Of a stretch of DNA of 64,000 bases, positions 23,857-37,200 are shown in pieces (within the stretch, counting starts at the first letter, position 1; each line of letters starts with the position of its first letter). Source of the DNA: Kitasatospora phosalacinea (GTDB taxonomy: Bacteria > Actinomycetota > Actinomycetes > Streptomycetales > Streptomycetaceae); assembly GCF_030268885.1 (NCBI RefSeq), contig NZ_BSSA01000010.1, forward strand, positions 1-64,000, read 5' to 3'. The position numbers were made by a program, and so were the translations under genes. The notes beneath the pieces were generated by a model that worked only from the letters and a program-made list of their open reading frames with translations, did no database searches and was not told the DNA's origin.

Positions 23857-25488
23857 TCAGCGGTGCGGCCCGCGCCGGGTGGAGGAGCCGCCCACCGGCA
23901 GGAAGCGGGCCGGGGAGCGGCGGTGGGCGTTCAGCGCGGCGCGGGCGGCGTTGGCGCCGCACGCCCCGTGCACGCCGCCGCCGGGGTGGGCGGAGGCGGA
24001 GGCCAGGTAGAGCCGGGCCACCGGGGTGCGGGGCCCGGCGGTGCCCGGGGTGGGACGCAGGAACAGCTGCTGGTGCGGGGCCGCGGTGCCGCCGTTGAGG
24101 GCACCGCCGACCAGGTTGTCGTCCAGCGAGCGCAGCACCGGCGGGGTGAGCACCCGGCGGGCGGCCACCAGGTCGCGGAAGCCGGGCGCGAACCGCTCCA
24201 CCTGCCGCTCGATCCGGTCGGCCATCGCCTCCCCCTCGCGCTCGTCCCACCGCCCGGTGATGCCGTCCGGACCGAGGTCCGCGGCGATCCGCTGCGGGAC
24301 GTGCGTGTAGGCCCAGGCCGACTCGGTGCCGCGGGGCGAACGGGACGGGTCGGCCACCGTCATCTGCCCGAACAGCGCGAACGGACGGGCGGGCAGCCGC
24401 CCGGTGGCCACCTGGTGGGCGTAGTCGCCGAGCTCGTCCAGGTCGGCGCCCAGGTGCACCGTCCCGGCCCGGCCCGCCGACGGCGCGCTCCAGGGCACCG
24501 GCCCGCGCAGCGCCCAGTCCACCTTGACGGTGCCGAAGTCCCACTGGAAGCGGCCCACGTCCCGGCGCAGCGACCCCGGCAGGTGCTCCCAGCCGACCAG
24601 GCCGCCGTACAGGGCGGTCACCGAGGTGTCCGCCAGGACGGCCCGCCGGGCGCGGTGGCGGCAGCCGTCCGCGGTGCGCACGCCCAGCGCCGTCCCGTCC
24701 CGGACCAGCACCTCCCGCACCGGCTGCCCGCAGCGCAGCTCCCCGCCCCGGGACTCCAGGCGGCGCACCAGCGCCGCGGTCAGCGCGGACGCCCCGCCCA
24801 CCGGCACCGGCCAGCCGTGCCGCCGCCCCAGCATCGCCATCAGCCAGCCGAACGCGGCGCTGCCCGCCGCCTCCGGCAGCAGGTCGGCGTGCAGGGCGCA
24901 ACCGGCCAGCAGCAGCCCCGGACCGTCGCCCGCGAACTCCTCCTCCGCCAGCCGCCGCACCGGCAGCGCCAGGAAGCGCGCCAGGTCCAGCAGCCCCGCG
25001 GTGCGCAGCCGGGCCGCGATCGCGGCCCCCGCCCGCACCGGCGGGAACGGCTTCAGCAGCGCGTCCACCAGGTGCGGCTCCAGCTCGTCCCAGCGCTCCG
25101 CCAGCCGCTGCCAGGCCCGGGCGTCGGGCCCGCCGAACATCCGCTCCAGCCGCTCCCCGTCCGGCCCGTCGACGCCGTCGCCGTCGCGGTACAGGGCGGC
25201 GCAGCGGCCGTCCGGCAGCGGGTGCGCCAGCACCAGCGGGGCGCGGCTCCAGCGCAGCCCGAACTCGCCCAGCCCCAGCGCCCGGATCGCCGGGGAGGCG
25301 ACCGCCAGCGGGTGGAAGGAGCTGAACAGGTCGGAGACGAACTCCGGGTCCACGCCCCGGTCGCTGCGCACCGCCCCGCCCGGGGCGGACTGCGCCTCCA
25401 GCACCAGGACGTGCCAGCCCGCGTCCGCGAGCAGGTTGGCCGCCACCAGCCCGTTCGGACCGGAGCCGATCACGATCGCATCCGCCAT
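23857..25488 (-). CDS. Phytoene-desaturase-like FAD-dependent oxidoreductase
   Basis: Protein of 543 residues from ATG 25488, with GGAGG 5-9 bases upstream. The N-terminal dinucleotide-binding fold is IVIGSGPNGLVAANLLADAG followed by VLVLEAQSAPGGAV. A C-terminal FAD-contact segment is LYLASASAHPGGGVHGACGANA. This matches the COG1233 phytoene dehydrogenase/retinol-saturase-like group. Reactions range from carotenoid desaturation to lipid oxidation. No other carotenoid genes are nearby, so a carotenoid role is not supported. The SRPBCC gene is its operon partner. Confidence 0.9.
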   Translation of the reverse strand: MADAIVIGSGPNGLVAANLLADAGWHVLVLEAQSAPGGAVRSDRGVDPEFVSDLFSSFHPLAVASPAIRALGLGEFGLRWSRAPLVLAHPLPDGRCAALYRDGDGVDGPDGERLERMFGGPDARAWQRLAERWDELEPHLVDALLKPFPPVRAGAAIAARLRTAGLLDLARFLALPVRRLAEEEFAGDGPGLLLAGCALHADLLPEAAGSAAFGWLMAMLGRRHGWPVPVGGASALTAALVRRLESRGGELRCGQPVREVLVRDGTALGVRTADGCRHRARRAVLADTSVTALYGGLVGWEHLPGSLRRDVGRFQWDFGTVKVDWALRGPVPWSAPSAGRAGTVHLGADLDELGDYAHQVATGRLPARPFALFGQMTVADPSRSPRGTESAWAYTHVPQRIAADLGPDGITGRWDEREGEAMADRIERQVERFAPGFRDLVAARRVLTPPVLRSLDDNLVGGALNGGTAAPHQQLFLRPTPGTAGPRTPVARLYLASASAHPGGGVHGACGANAARAALNAHRRSPARFLPVGGSSTRRGPHR

Positions 25489-25585
25489 GCCGCCCTCCTC
25501 AGAGCCTCGACGGCCCCGCGCCTGCCCCGGCCGTCCGGAACGCACACCTCCGGCCGGGGACCGCGCCGCGGCTGGTGCCGCACCA

Positions 25586-26053
25586 GGCAACGTTCGCCCT
25601 GCTGACCACCTCGCGCAGGCGCTCGTCAGCGGCGTGCCTGTTCCGCCGGATGACGTAGCGGCGGATCACACGGCCCTGTTCCTTGTTGTTCCGACGCACC
25701 GGCAGCGCTTCGTCGTCAGGTGCCGCACCCCGTGCGGTCGGCTGGAGGTTGAGCGGGCCGAACTCGTCCATGCGGTCGCGGGAGGTCTTCCAGGTCTTCA
25801 CGCGTTGAAAGGACACGCCCTCCTCGCGGAGCAGGACCCGAAGGCCCTCGTGGTTGGTGTCGTCGACCACCCCCTCGGCGACCAGGAAGTCGGCCAGCTC
25901 GGCCAGGCTCCAGGTCGAGAACGGCAGGCCGTGCTCGGCCGGCTTGGACTTGGCGATCTGCGCCACCGGCAGGCCCTGCGCGGACGGCAGCACCACCTGG
26001 GCCCGGCGCCGGGTCACCACCGACCCAGTGCCTCTGCGGATGATCCGCAGCAG
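25586..26053 (-). pseudogene. IS630-family transposase relic with several in-frame deletions
   Basis: One frame contains, in order, pieces of an IS630 transposase: RIIRRGTGSVVTRRRAQVVL (N-terminal HTH), IAKSKPAEHGLPFSTWSLAE, LLREEGVSFQRVKTWKTSRD, MDEFGPLNLQP (around the catalytic Asp) and KEQGRVIRRYVIRRN...RANVA (C-terminus). Compared with the full-length family as I recall it, at least three internal stretches are missing, including most of the catalytic core, yet the frame is kept. The normal stop after RANVA is replaced by TGG, so reading continues to 25499. It cannot transpose. Confidence 0.8.
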
Positions 26054-26379
26054 TCGTCTGCCCTGTGTTCCGCCGGTCGCGCGACGACGGTCGCGAAGCT
26101 GCGGCCCCCGTCGGCGGGCGGGACACGCCAGCGCAGCACCGGTTGGAGCGCGCCGACAGCGCCGGCGAGGAACCACGCCAGACGGCCATGGGTGCGTGCG
26201 ACCGTAGCCGCAACGACAGCCAGTGACTCCCGAAGCTGTTCGAGCCGGGCCGTCTGCAGCAGAGCCTCCTGGATCTCCGGCGGGCGGACCGCAGCACGCA
26301 GGCCGCGCGTCGGCCGGAATCGCTGCGCCGTGGGCGTGTCCGCGGCGGGAGCGGCACGGCGCTGGGCGGCAGACCGCAC
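26054..26379 (-). pseudogene. Hypothetical fragment joined to the IS630 relic
   Basis: The frame from ATG 26379 reads PTAQRFRPTRGLRAAV, ALLQTARLEQLRESLAVVAA and LAWFLAGAVGALQPVLRWRV before running into IS630 sequence. It is helical and protein-like but of no family I recognise. Its beginning lies inside the 42-bp inverted repeat whose other copy is at 27289. It is probably a truncated gene fused to the IS relic. Confidence 0.35.
26305..26346 (-). repeat. 42-bp inverted repeat, left copy
   Basis: The complement of 26305-26346 matches 27289-27330 at 38 of 42 positions (for example CAGCGATTCCG and CCGACGCGC in both). The two copies point toward each other around the hydrolase gene, as the ends of a mobile unit or two inverted copies of one gene start would. 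Confidence 0.75.
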
Positions 26380-26400
26380 GTCGGCGTCGCGCCGGTGGTG

Positions 26401-27159
26401 TCAGGAGCCGCTCACGGTGCCAGGGCTCCCCAGGTGCCGGGCGAAGAACCGGATCGAGCTGTCGATTTCGAAGGACGGGATTTCGAAGTGGCCGCCGGGG
26501 TTGGCGTGCAGGGTCTTCTCGGCGGAGCCGAGTGCGTCGAACAGCTTCATGACGGAGTCCCGCGGCTGCCCTTCATCGTCCCACTGCAGCACGTACTCGA
26601 CCGGGACGGTGATCCGTGCCGCGGTGTCGACGAGCCAGTCGCTCGCGATGAGGCCGAGGACCGCAGCCTTGATCCGGGGTTCGGCCGCGACGAGGCGGAT
26701 GCCCGCCTCACCGGCAGCGGACAGGCCGTAGTACCCGACGGGCCGGCTGTCGCCGACGGAGTCCAGTTCCTGGAGTGCATCGAGGGTGGTCTGCCAGTCG
26801 GGTACGAGCTGCGACGCCACGACTTCGTAGAGGGCGGGCCATTCCGGGCCGAGGGGCTCGCCTGCCGCCTTTCGTTCGTCGATGACCGCGACCAGCCGCC
26901 GGATCTCCGGGTGCTCCGGCCTGTCGCCGGTACCGGGCGCGTCGATCGCGGCGACCGCGAAGCCGCAGGAGGTGACGTAGGGGAAGGCTCGGGAGACGAC
27001 CTCCCAGCCCTTCTTGTGCTGGCCGCCGCCGTGCCCGATCAGGACCAGCGGGCGGGGACCGGAGCCCTCGGCGGGCGTCCAGAGCACCCCGGGGATGTCC
27101 CCGACAGTGAAGAGCTGTTCGCGGACGCCGTCAGCGACCCTTTCCGAGGTGATGCGCAT
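26401..27159 (-). CDS. Alpha/beta hydrolase (dienelactone-hydrolase-like), flanked by inverted repeats
   Basis: Protein of 252 residues from ATG 27159 (RITSERVADGVREQLFTVGD); the frame stays open to 27333 but there it translates the inverted repeat. Motifs: LVLIGHGGGQHKKG (oxyanion turn), YYGLSAAGEAG (nucleophile Ser in GxSxxG), PVEYVLQWDDEGQPRDS (acid) and ANPGGHFEIP (catalytic His). The fold is that of dienelactone hydrolase/acyl-peptidase-like esterases; the substrate is unknown. Base composition is slightly less GC-rich than its neighbours. With the 42-bp repeats around it, acquisition by transfer is likely. Confidence 0.82.
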   Translation of the reverse strand: MRITSERVADGVREQLFTVGDIPGVLWTPAEGSGPRPLVLIGHGGGQHKKGWEVVSRAFPYVTSCGFAVAAIDAPGTGDRPEHPEIRRLVAVIDERKAAGEPLGPEWPALYEVVASQLVPDWQTTLDALQELDSVGDSRPVGYYGLSAAGEAGIRLVAAEPRIKAAVLGLIASDWLVDTAARITVPVEYVLQWDDEGQPRDSVMKLFDALGSAEKTLHANPGGHFEIPSFEIDSSIRFFARHLGSPGTVSGS

Positions 27160-27288
27160 GGCGGGATCAAACCGGTGTTCCCACTGACGCGGCCAGTGGA
27201 TTATCCGGGCGGCCAGGCCGGAGACGACGATGCCCGGCGCCGGTTGGTCTCCCGCCGCCCGGGCACCATCGGCCACACCCGCGAGGCT

Positions 27289-27330
27289 GCCGCGGTCACG
27301 CCGACGGCTCAGCGATTCCGACCGACGCGC
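27289..27330 (+). repeat. 42-bp inverted repeat, right copy
   Basis: Partner of 26305-26346 with 38 of 42 matches in opposite orientation. It encodes TPTAQRFRPTR on the plus strand, just as the left copy does on the minus strand, which suggests both come from the same gene start. Confidence 0.75.
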
Positions 27331-27366
27331 CACCGACTACTGAGGCGAACGTTGACCGGTACGGCG

Positions 27367-29808
27367 CTAGCGCACCTCGATGCCGACCAGGCAGGTGTCG
27401 TCGTCGGTGTCGGCGCCGCTGAAGCGCAGCAGGTGGTCCAGGTGCGCCTCCAGCGCGGTGGCGCCCGCCTGGGGGGCGGTCTCGGAGAGGGCCACCAGGT
27501 TGGCCAGCGAGGCCTGCAGGCCCTGGTCGCGGCGCTCGATCAGGCCGTCGGTGTACATCACGATCCGGTCGCCCGGCCGCAGCTCGATCTCGCTCTCCTG
27601 GTAGTCGGCCTGGCCGATCACGCCCAGCAGGATGCCGTCCACCTGCGGCAAGCACCGCGCGGTCCCGCCGCGCAGCAGCACCGGCGGCAGGTGCCCGGCC
27701 CGGGCCCAGCGCAGTCGGCGCTGCTCCGGGTCGTACAGGCCGCAGATCGCGGTGGCGGTGACGTTGTCGGTCAGGTGGTGCGTCACGCTGTTCAGCCAGG
27801 CCAGCAGCTGGGCCGGACCGGCCCCGGTGGCGGCCAGGCCGCGCAGCGCGTTGCGCAGCGCGACCATCCCGGTGGCGGCCTCGATGCCGTGCCCGGCGAC
27901 GTCGCCGACGCACACCAGCACCTGCCCGGAGGGCAGCGGCAGCGCGTCGTACCAGTCCCCGCCGACCAGGTGGTCCTTCTCCGCGGGGCGGTAGCGCACC
28001 GCGACCTCCAGACCGCCCAGCGACATCGGACCGGCGCTGGGCGGCATGATGGCGTGCTGCAACTGCCGCACCAGCCGGTGGCGTTCGGCCGCCTGCTGCT
28101 CGGTCTGCGCCAACTGGTCGCGGGTCGCGGCGAGCGCGACCTCCGTCCAGTGCTGCGCCGAGATGTCCTGGTAGGCGCCGCGGACCGCGCTGAGCCGCTC
28201 CCCGTGGTCGTGGACCGGCTCGGCCACCACCCGGATGTGCCGGGTCACGCCGTCCGCGCGCTGCAGCCGGAAGGCCGTGGACGCCGGACGCCGGTGGTGC
28301 AGCAGGGTCCGCAGGAAGCGGTCGACGGCGTCCCGGTCGTCCGGGTGCGCGTGCTCGGCCAACTGGTCCAGGGCGATCGGCTGCGCGGTGGCGGGCAGCC
28401 CGTACAGCTCGAACAGGGTGTCGTTCCACACCACCTGGCGGGAGTCCAGGTCCTCCTCGAAGCCGCCGATCCGGCCCAGTCGCTGCGCGTGGTGCAGCAG
28501 GCGGGCGATCTTCGGGGTGTGGTCGGCCAGCCGCCACAGCACGGTCACGTGCTCGCCGTGCCGGCTGACCGACACGTACGCGTCCGCGGTCAGCAGCACC
28601 CCGTCGACCAGGGCGGCCAGCCGCATCCCCGGGTCCCGGAACGGCGCCCCGGTGGCGTGGACGTCCTCCACCGCCCCCAGCAGGCCGCCCTCCCGCGCGA
28701 CCAGCGGGTACGCCTCCAGCAGCGGCGCGCCGACCAGGGCGGCGGTCGGGCGGCCAGCGAAGTCCACGAACGCCGGATTGGCGTGCCGGATCACGAACTG
28801 CGGCGGGAAGGCGTCGTCGGCGGGCTCCAGCACCATGCACGGATCGAGCAGCCCGTCGACCAGCCGGGCCAGCTCGTCCAGCCGCCCGGACGCGGGGGTC
28901 TCCTCCGGGGCGTCCTCGGCCCAGGTCTCCAGGGTGGCGGCGCACAGCTCGGCCAGCGCCTCGAACTGCCGCTGCAGCGACTGCGAGCGCTCCGGCGGCT
29001 CCCCGCGCCAGCACACCTCCAGGACGCCGGTCAGCCGACCGCCGACCCCGGCCGGGACGGCGGTCCGCCCGCCGTCCGTCTCGTGCTGCCCGATCGACGG
29101 GACGCCCGCGTCGGCCAGCGTGCGGTACTCCACCGTCGCCCGCCCGTCCAGGGCCCGGCGGGCCGCGGTGAGCACCCCCGGCGGCACGTGGCGCCACCGG
29201 CGGGCCTCCGCGTCGGTGAAGCCCGCGCTGCCCGCCAGCGCCAGCGAGAGGTCCGGCCGGGCCGCCCAGATCGCCACCGCGACCGCGCCGAGCGGCCGCA
29301 GCGCGTGCTCCAGCATCGCCCGGGCGGCCGCCGCCGCGTCGCTGCCGCTCAGCGCGTCCGCCTCGGTGTTGCGCAGCCGCACGCCCACGTCCGGGTCCGC
29401 CGGGTCGGCCGTGCGCGCCACGAACTCCTGGGCCGCCTCGGAGATCTTGTCCGCGGCGGCCTGGTTGACCAGCCCGGCGGCCAGCGCCAGCGGAGTGGTG
29501 CCGGCCTGCTCCGCCAGCAGGTGGAGCTGCTTGGCGGCCTCGGTCGGCCCGCAGCGCAGCCGCTCCACCAGGACGCCGACCGCCATCTCCACCACCGAGC
29601 GGCCCGCGGCGTGCGCCTGCGCCTCGTCGAGCTGGCGGCGCAGCCGGTCCACCGTCCCGGCCAGCCGCCCCAGGGCGCCGCTGACCGCCGCGCCGTCCGG
29701 CCCGGCGTGCGCCTCGAGCACGGCGGGCCGTGGCACGCCGACCAGCTCGGCCCGGCTCGACGGGATCGACAGCTCCTGGCCGGGTTGCGGCTCCCGGGAC
29801 TGGTGCAC
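27367..29808 (-). CDS. SpoIIE-type PP2C phosphatase with N-terminal ANTAR, GAF and PAS domains
   Basis: Protein of 813 residues; GTG 29808 has AGGAG 8 bases upstream. An ANTAR helix bundle is near 55-115 (AAGRSVVEMAVGVLVERL, EAAKQLHLLAEQAGTTPLAL). A GAF-like region spans about 130-285. Two PAS regions follow, including FVIRHANPAFVDFAGRPTAA and a PAC-like LRTLLHHRRPASTAFRLQR. The C-terminal SpoIIE domain has VGGDWYDALPLPSG, VCVGDVAGHGIEAAT and RIVMYTDGLIERRD with the metal-binding Asp residues. It would dephosphorylate an anti-anti-sigma (STAS) protein in response to sensed signals. It lies downstream of the tandem-HAMP kinase (50 bp gap), on the same strand. Confidence 0.9.
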   Translation of the reverse strand: MHQSREPQPGQELSIPSSRAELVGVPRPAVLEAHAGPDGAAVSGALGRLAGTVDRLRRQLDEAQAHAAGRSVVEMAVGVLVERLRCGPTEAAKQLHLLAEQAGTTPLALAAGLVNQAAADKISEAAQEFVARTADPADPDVGVRLRNTEADALSGSDAAAAARAMLEHALRPLGAVAVAIWAARPDLSLALAGSAGFTDAEARRWRHVPPGVLTAARRALDGRATVEYRTLADAGVPSIGQHETDGGRTAVPAGVGGRLTGVLEVCWRGEPPERSQSLQRQFEALAELCAATLETWAEDAPEETPASGRLDELARLVDGLLDPCMVLEPADDAFPPQFVIRHANPAFVDFAGRPTAALVGAPLLEAYPLVAREGGLLGAVEDVHATGAPFRDPGMRLAALVDGVLLTADAYVSVSRHGEHVTVLWRLADHTPKIARLLHHAQRLGRIGGFEEDLDSRQVVWNDTLFELYGLPATAQPIALDQLAEHAHPDDRDAVDRFLRTLLHHRRPASTAFRLQRADGVTRHIRVVAEPVHDHGERLSAVRGAYQDISAQHWTEVALAATRDQLAQTEQQAAERHRLVRQLQHAIMPPSAGPMSLGGLEVAVRYRPAEKDHLVGGDWYDALPLPSGQVLVCVGDVAGHGIEAATGMVALRNALRGLAATGAGPAQLLAWLNSVTHHLTDNVTATAICGLYDPEQRRLRWARAGHLPPVLLRGGTARCLPQVDGILLGVIGQADYQESEIELRPGDRIVMYTDGLIERRDQGLQASLANLVALSETAPQAGATALEAHLDHLLRFSGADTDDDTCLVGIEVR

Positions 29809-29858
29809 GGTGGGGACTCCTGCGGTGGTACGGGCGGCGGACGGAGGGCGGGGCGGCG

Positions 29859-34124
<4,266 letters not shown>

Positions 34125-34280
34125 CGAAAGCTCAGCCTCCTAGCAGGCTCCGCCGTCCGGCGGAGCAACCGATCGAGCGCACCGGCCCCCGGAAATCGTC
34201 CGAGTGCAGTCCCCCGGGGCCCCGGGCGAGGCTACCCCAGCCTCGGGAAGAGGGGGAAACGCCCGACCGGCCCGGGCACC

Positions 34281-37200
34281 TCAGGAGGGCAGCGCGGCCT
34301 CCGCCACCACCGGGTCGCCGCCCCCGGCGGGCAGCACGGTGACGCGCAGCCGGTCGGCGGTGGCCGTGGCGGACAGCCGCAGGGTGCCGCCGGGGGCCGC
34401 CGCCAGCGCCCCGGCGAACGCCTCCCCGCCGACGGCCGCCGCCGCCCGGGCCGCCCCGGCCGGGACGCCGCACCCGGCCAGCCACCGGCGCAGCGCCGAC
34501 CGGACGGCCGCCGACTCCTCCGGCCGGGCGGGCCGGGACAGCTCCAGCCGCCCCGGCTGCCGGTAGAGCAGCACCGCCACGTCGTCCGCGTAGCCGTCGG
34601 CGGGCGCCATCCGGCCCATCACGTGGTCCGGGAGGTCCGCGGTCGGCAGGTGCGCGCCCGACACGACCGCCCGGGCGGCCGCCGCGATGCCCTCCGACAG
34701 GTTGCCGCGCCGCCGCTCCACCAGCCCGTCCGTGTACAGCAGCAGCGTGGAACGGCCCGGCAGCACCACGACGGCCTCCGGCCGCGGCCGCCCGGTGCGG
34801 ACCGCCAGCGGCAGCGAACGGCCGCCCTCCAGCAGGACGGTGGAGCCGTCCGCCCGGGCCAGCATGCCGGGCGGGTGCCCGGCGCTGGAGTGCCGCAGCT
34901 CACCGGTGGCCGGATCGAGGACGCCGCAGAAGACGGTGGTGCAGACCGCCCCCGGGACGGTGGCGGCGAACGCGTCCAGCGCGGCCAGCGTCCGGGCCGG
35001 GCTCGGGTCCTGCAGCAGCAGCGCCCGGCAGGCGCTGCGCAACTGCCCCATCACGCTGGCCGCGGCCAGGCCCCGCCCCACGCAGTCGCCGACGATGATG
35101 CCGGTCCGGCCGTCCGGCAGCGGCACCGTGTCGTACCAGTCGCCGCCCACCTGCAGCGGCGGGACGGCCGGCTCGTAGCGGACCGCGAAGCCCTCCGGCA
35201 GCCGGTCCGGGCCCAGGATGGCGCGCTGCAGGGCGAGGGCCGTCTCGCGCTGCTGGTCGATCCGGTGGGCCCGGGCCAGCCCCTGGGCCAGTCGGCCGCC
35301 CAGCAGGGTCAGCAGCAGCTCGTCCTCCCCGGTGAAGGGCCGCTGCTCGCCCAGCTCGACCGCCAGCACCAGCGGCCCGCCCGGGTGCTCCAGCCGCAGG
35401 CCCGTCCCGGCCGGGCCCGCCGCCGGGCTGAGGGCGGGGCCGGCGGCCAGCTCCGCCAGGTGGCGCTCCGCCCCGGGCGGCAGCTCGGGGGAGGGGCCGG
35501 TGACGGTCAGCCGGGGCGGGGCGTCGGGGTCCGCCCGGTCGAAGCGGGCCGCCACCACCCGGCGGGCCCGCCACAGCCCGCGCACCTCCTCCAGGGCGCA
35601 GGCGAGCGCCTCCTCGACGTCGGCCGCTCGGGTCAGGCAGTCGGCCAGCGAGGCCAGCGCGCTCTCCCGCTGCACGGCGTAGTACTCGGCGGTCACGTCC
35701 CGGAAGGTGCCGACGGTGACGGTGCGCCCGGTGGCCGGGTCCGGGACGCGGTTGAAGGTGGCGTGCGCCCACAGCCGGTGCCCGTCCCGGTGGGTGGCGG
35801 GCACGGTGACGCTGCCGCGGTCGCCCGCCAGCGCCCCGGCGAGGGCGTCGGCGGACCGCTGCCGGGCCTCCGGGTCCACCTCCCCGTCCGCCCACCACGG
35901 GTGCGGCGGGGCGTAGGGCAGCCCCTCGGGGCCGTACCCGAGCAGGTCGGTGAACGCCGCGTTGATCCGGACGATCGCGCCCTCCTCGTCGCAGACGAAG
36001 AACGCGTCCTGCAGCGAGTCGACCAGCGCCTCGCTCCACCGGGTGTGCCGCTCGCGCAGCCGGTCCAGCCGCAGCGCCGAACGCACCCGGGCCAGCAGGT
36101 CGGCCGCGGCGAACGGCTTGACCAGGTAGTCGTCCGCGCCCGACTCGAAACCGCCGATCGCGTCGTCCCGCCCGGCCCGCGCCGACAGCAGCAGCACCGG
36201 CAGCACGGCGGTGCGCGGATCGGCGCGCAGCGCCGCGACCAGCTGCAGGCCGTCGGTGCCCGGCATCATCACGTCGCTGATCACCAGGTCGGGGGTGGCG
36301 GCGCGGACGGCGGCCAGCGCCCGGTCGCCGTCGCCCACCGCGGTGACCCGGTGGCCCGCCCCGGCCAGGACCCGGGTCAGGTAGTCGCGCAGGTCGGCGT
36401 TGTCGTCGACGACCAGGACGTGCGCGGGCCCGGTGTCGTCCCCCGCCGCCGCGTCCCCGGCGTCCGCAGCGAGCACGGCGGGCGGGGCCGGCCGGGCCGC
36501 CGACTCCCAGCGGGCGGCCTCCTGCAGGAAGGGCTCGGCGCCGTCGGCCGGGAGGGCGGCCGGTTCGGCGGGGAGGGCGGCCCCCGGGGCCAGCGGCAGG
36601 TCCACCGTGAACGCGGTGCCGCGGTCCGGGGCGGACTCGACGGTGACCGTGCCGCCGTGCAGCTCGACCAGCTCCTTGACCAGGGCCAGGCCGATGCCGC
36701 TGCCCTCGTGCGAGCGCGCCCGGGCGCCCTCCACCCGGTGGAAGCGGTCGAACAGGTGCGGCAGCTCCGCGGCGGGGACGCCCACCCCGGTGTCCGCCAC
36801 GGTGACCTCGGCCCGCCCGTCCCGCTCGCGCACCCGTACCCGGACCGAGCCCTCGAAGGTGAACTTCAGGGCGTTGCCGAGCAGGTTGAAGACGACCTTC
36901 TCCCACAGCCCCGGGTCCACCAGGACCGGGGCGCCCAGCGGCGCGCAGTCCACCTCCAGGACGAGCCCGGCCCGCTGCACGGCCGAACGGAACACCGAGG
37001 CCAGCTCGGCGGTCAGCCGGGCCAGGTCGACCGGCTCCGGGCGGGCCCGCATCCGGCCCGCCTCGATCCGGGAGAAGTCCAGCAGCGTGTTGACCAGCCG
37101 CTCCAGCCGCAGCGCGTTGCGCCGCACGGTCTCCAGGTCCTCGCGGACGTCCGGATCGGCCCAGGGGCCCCCGGCGTCCGGTCCGGCGTCCGCCAGCCGC

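Noticed and set aside
20006..24010. A plus-strand frame open for about 1,300 codons over LysR, MBL and reductase genes
   Set aside because: It runs out of frame with well-supported genes and reads as Arg/Pro-rich filler; this is a GC artefact.
25499..25585. A 28-residue extension of the IS630 relic frame to the stop at 25499
   Set aside because: The usual IS630 end is RANVA followed by a stop; the extension exists only because that stop became TGG.
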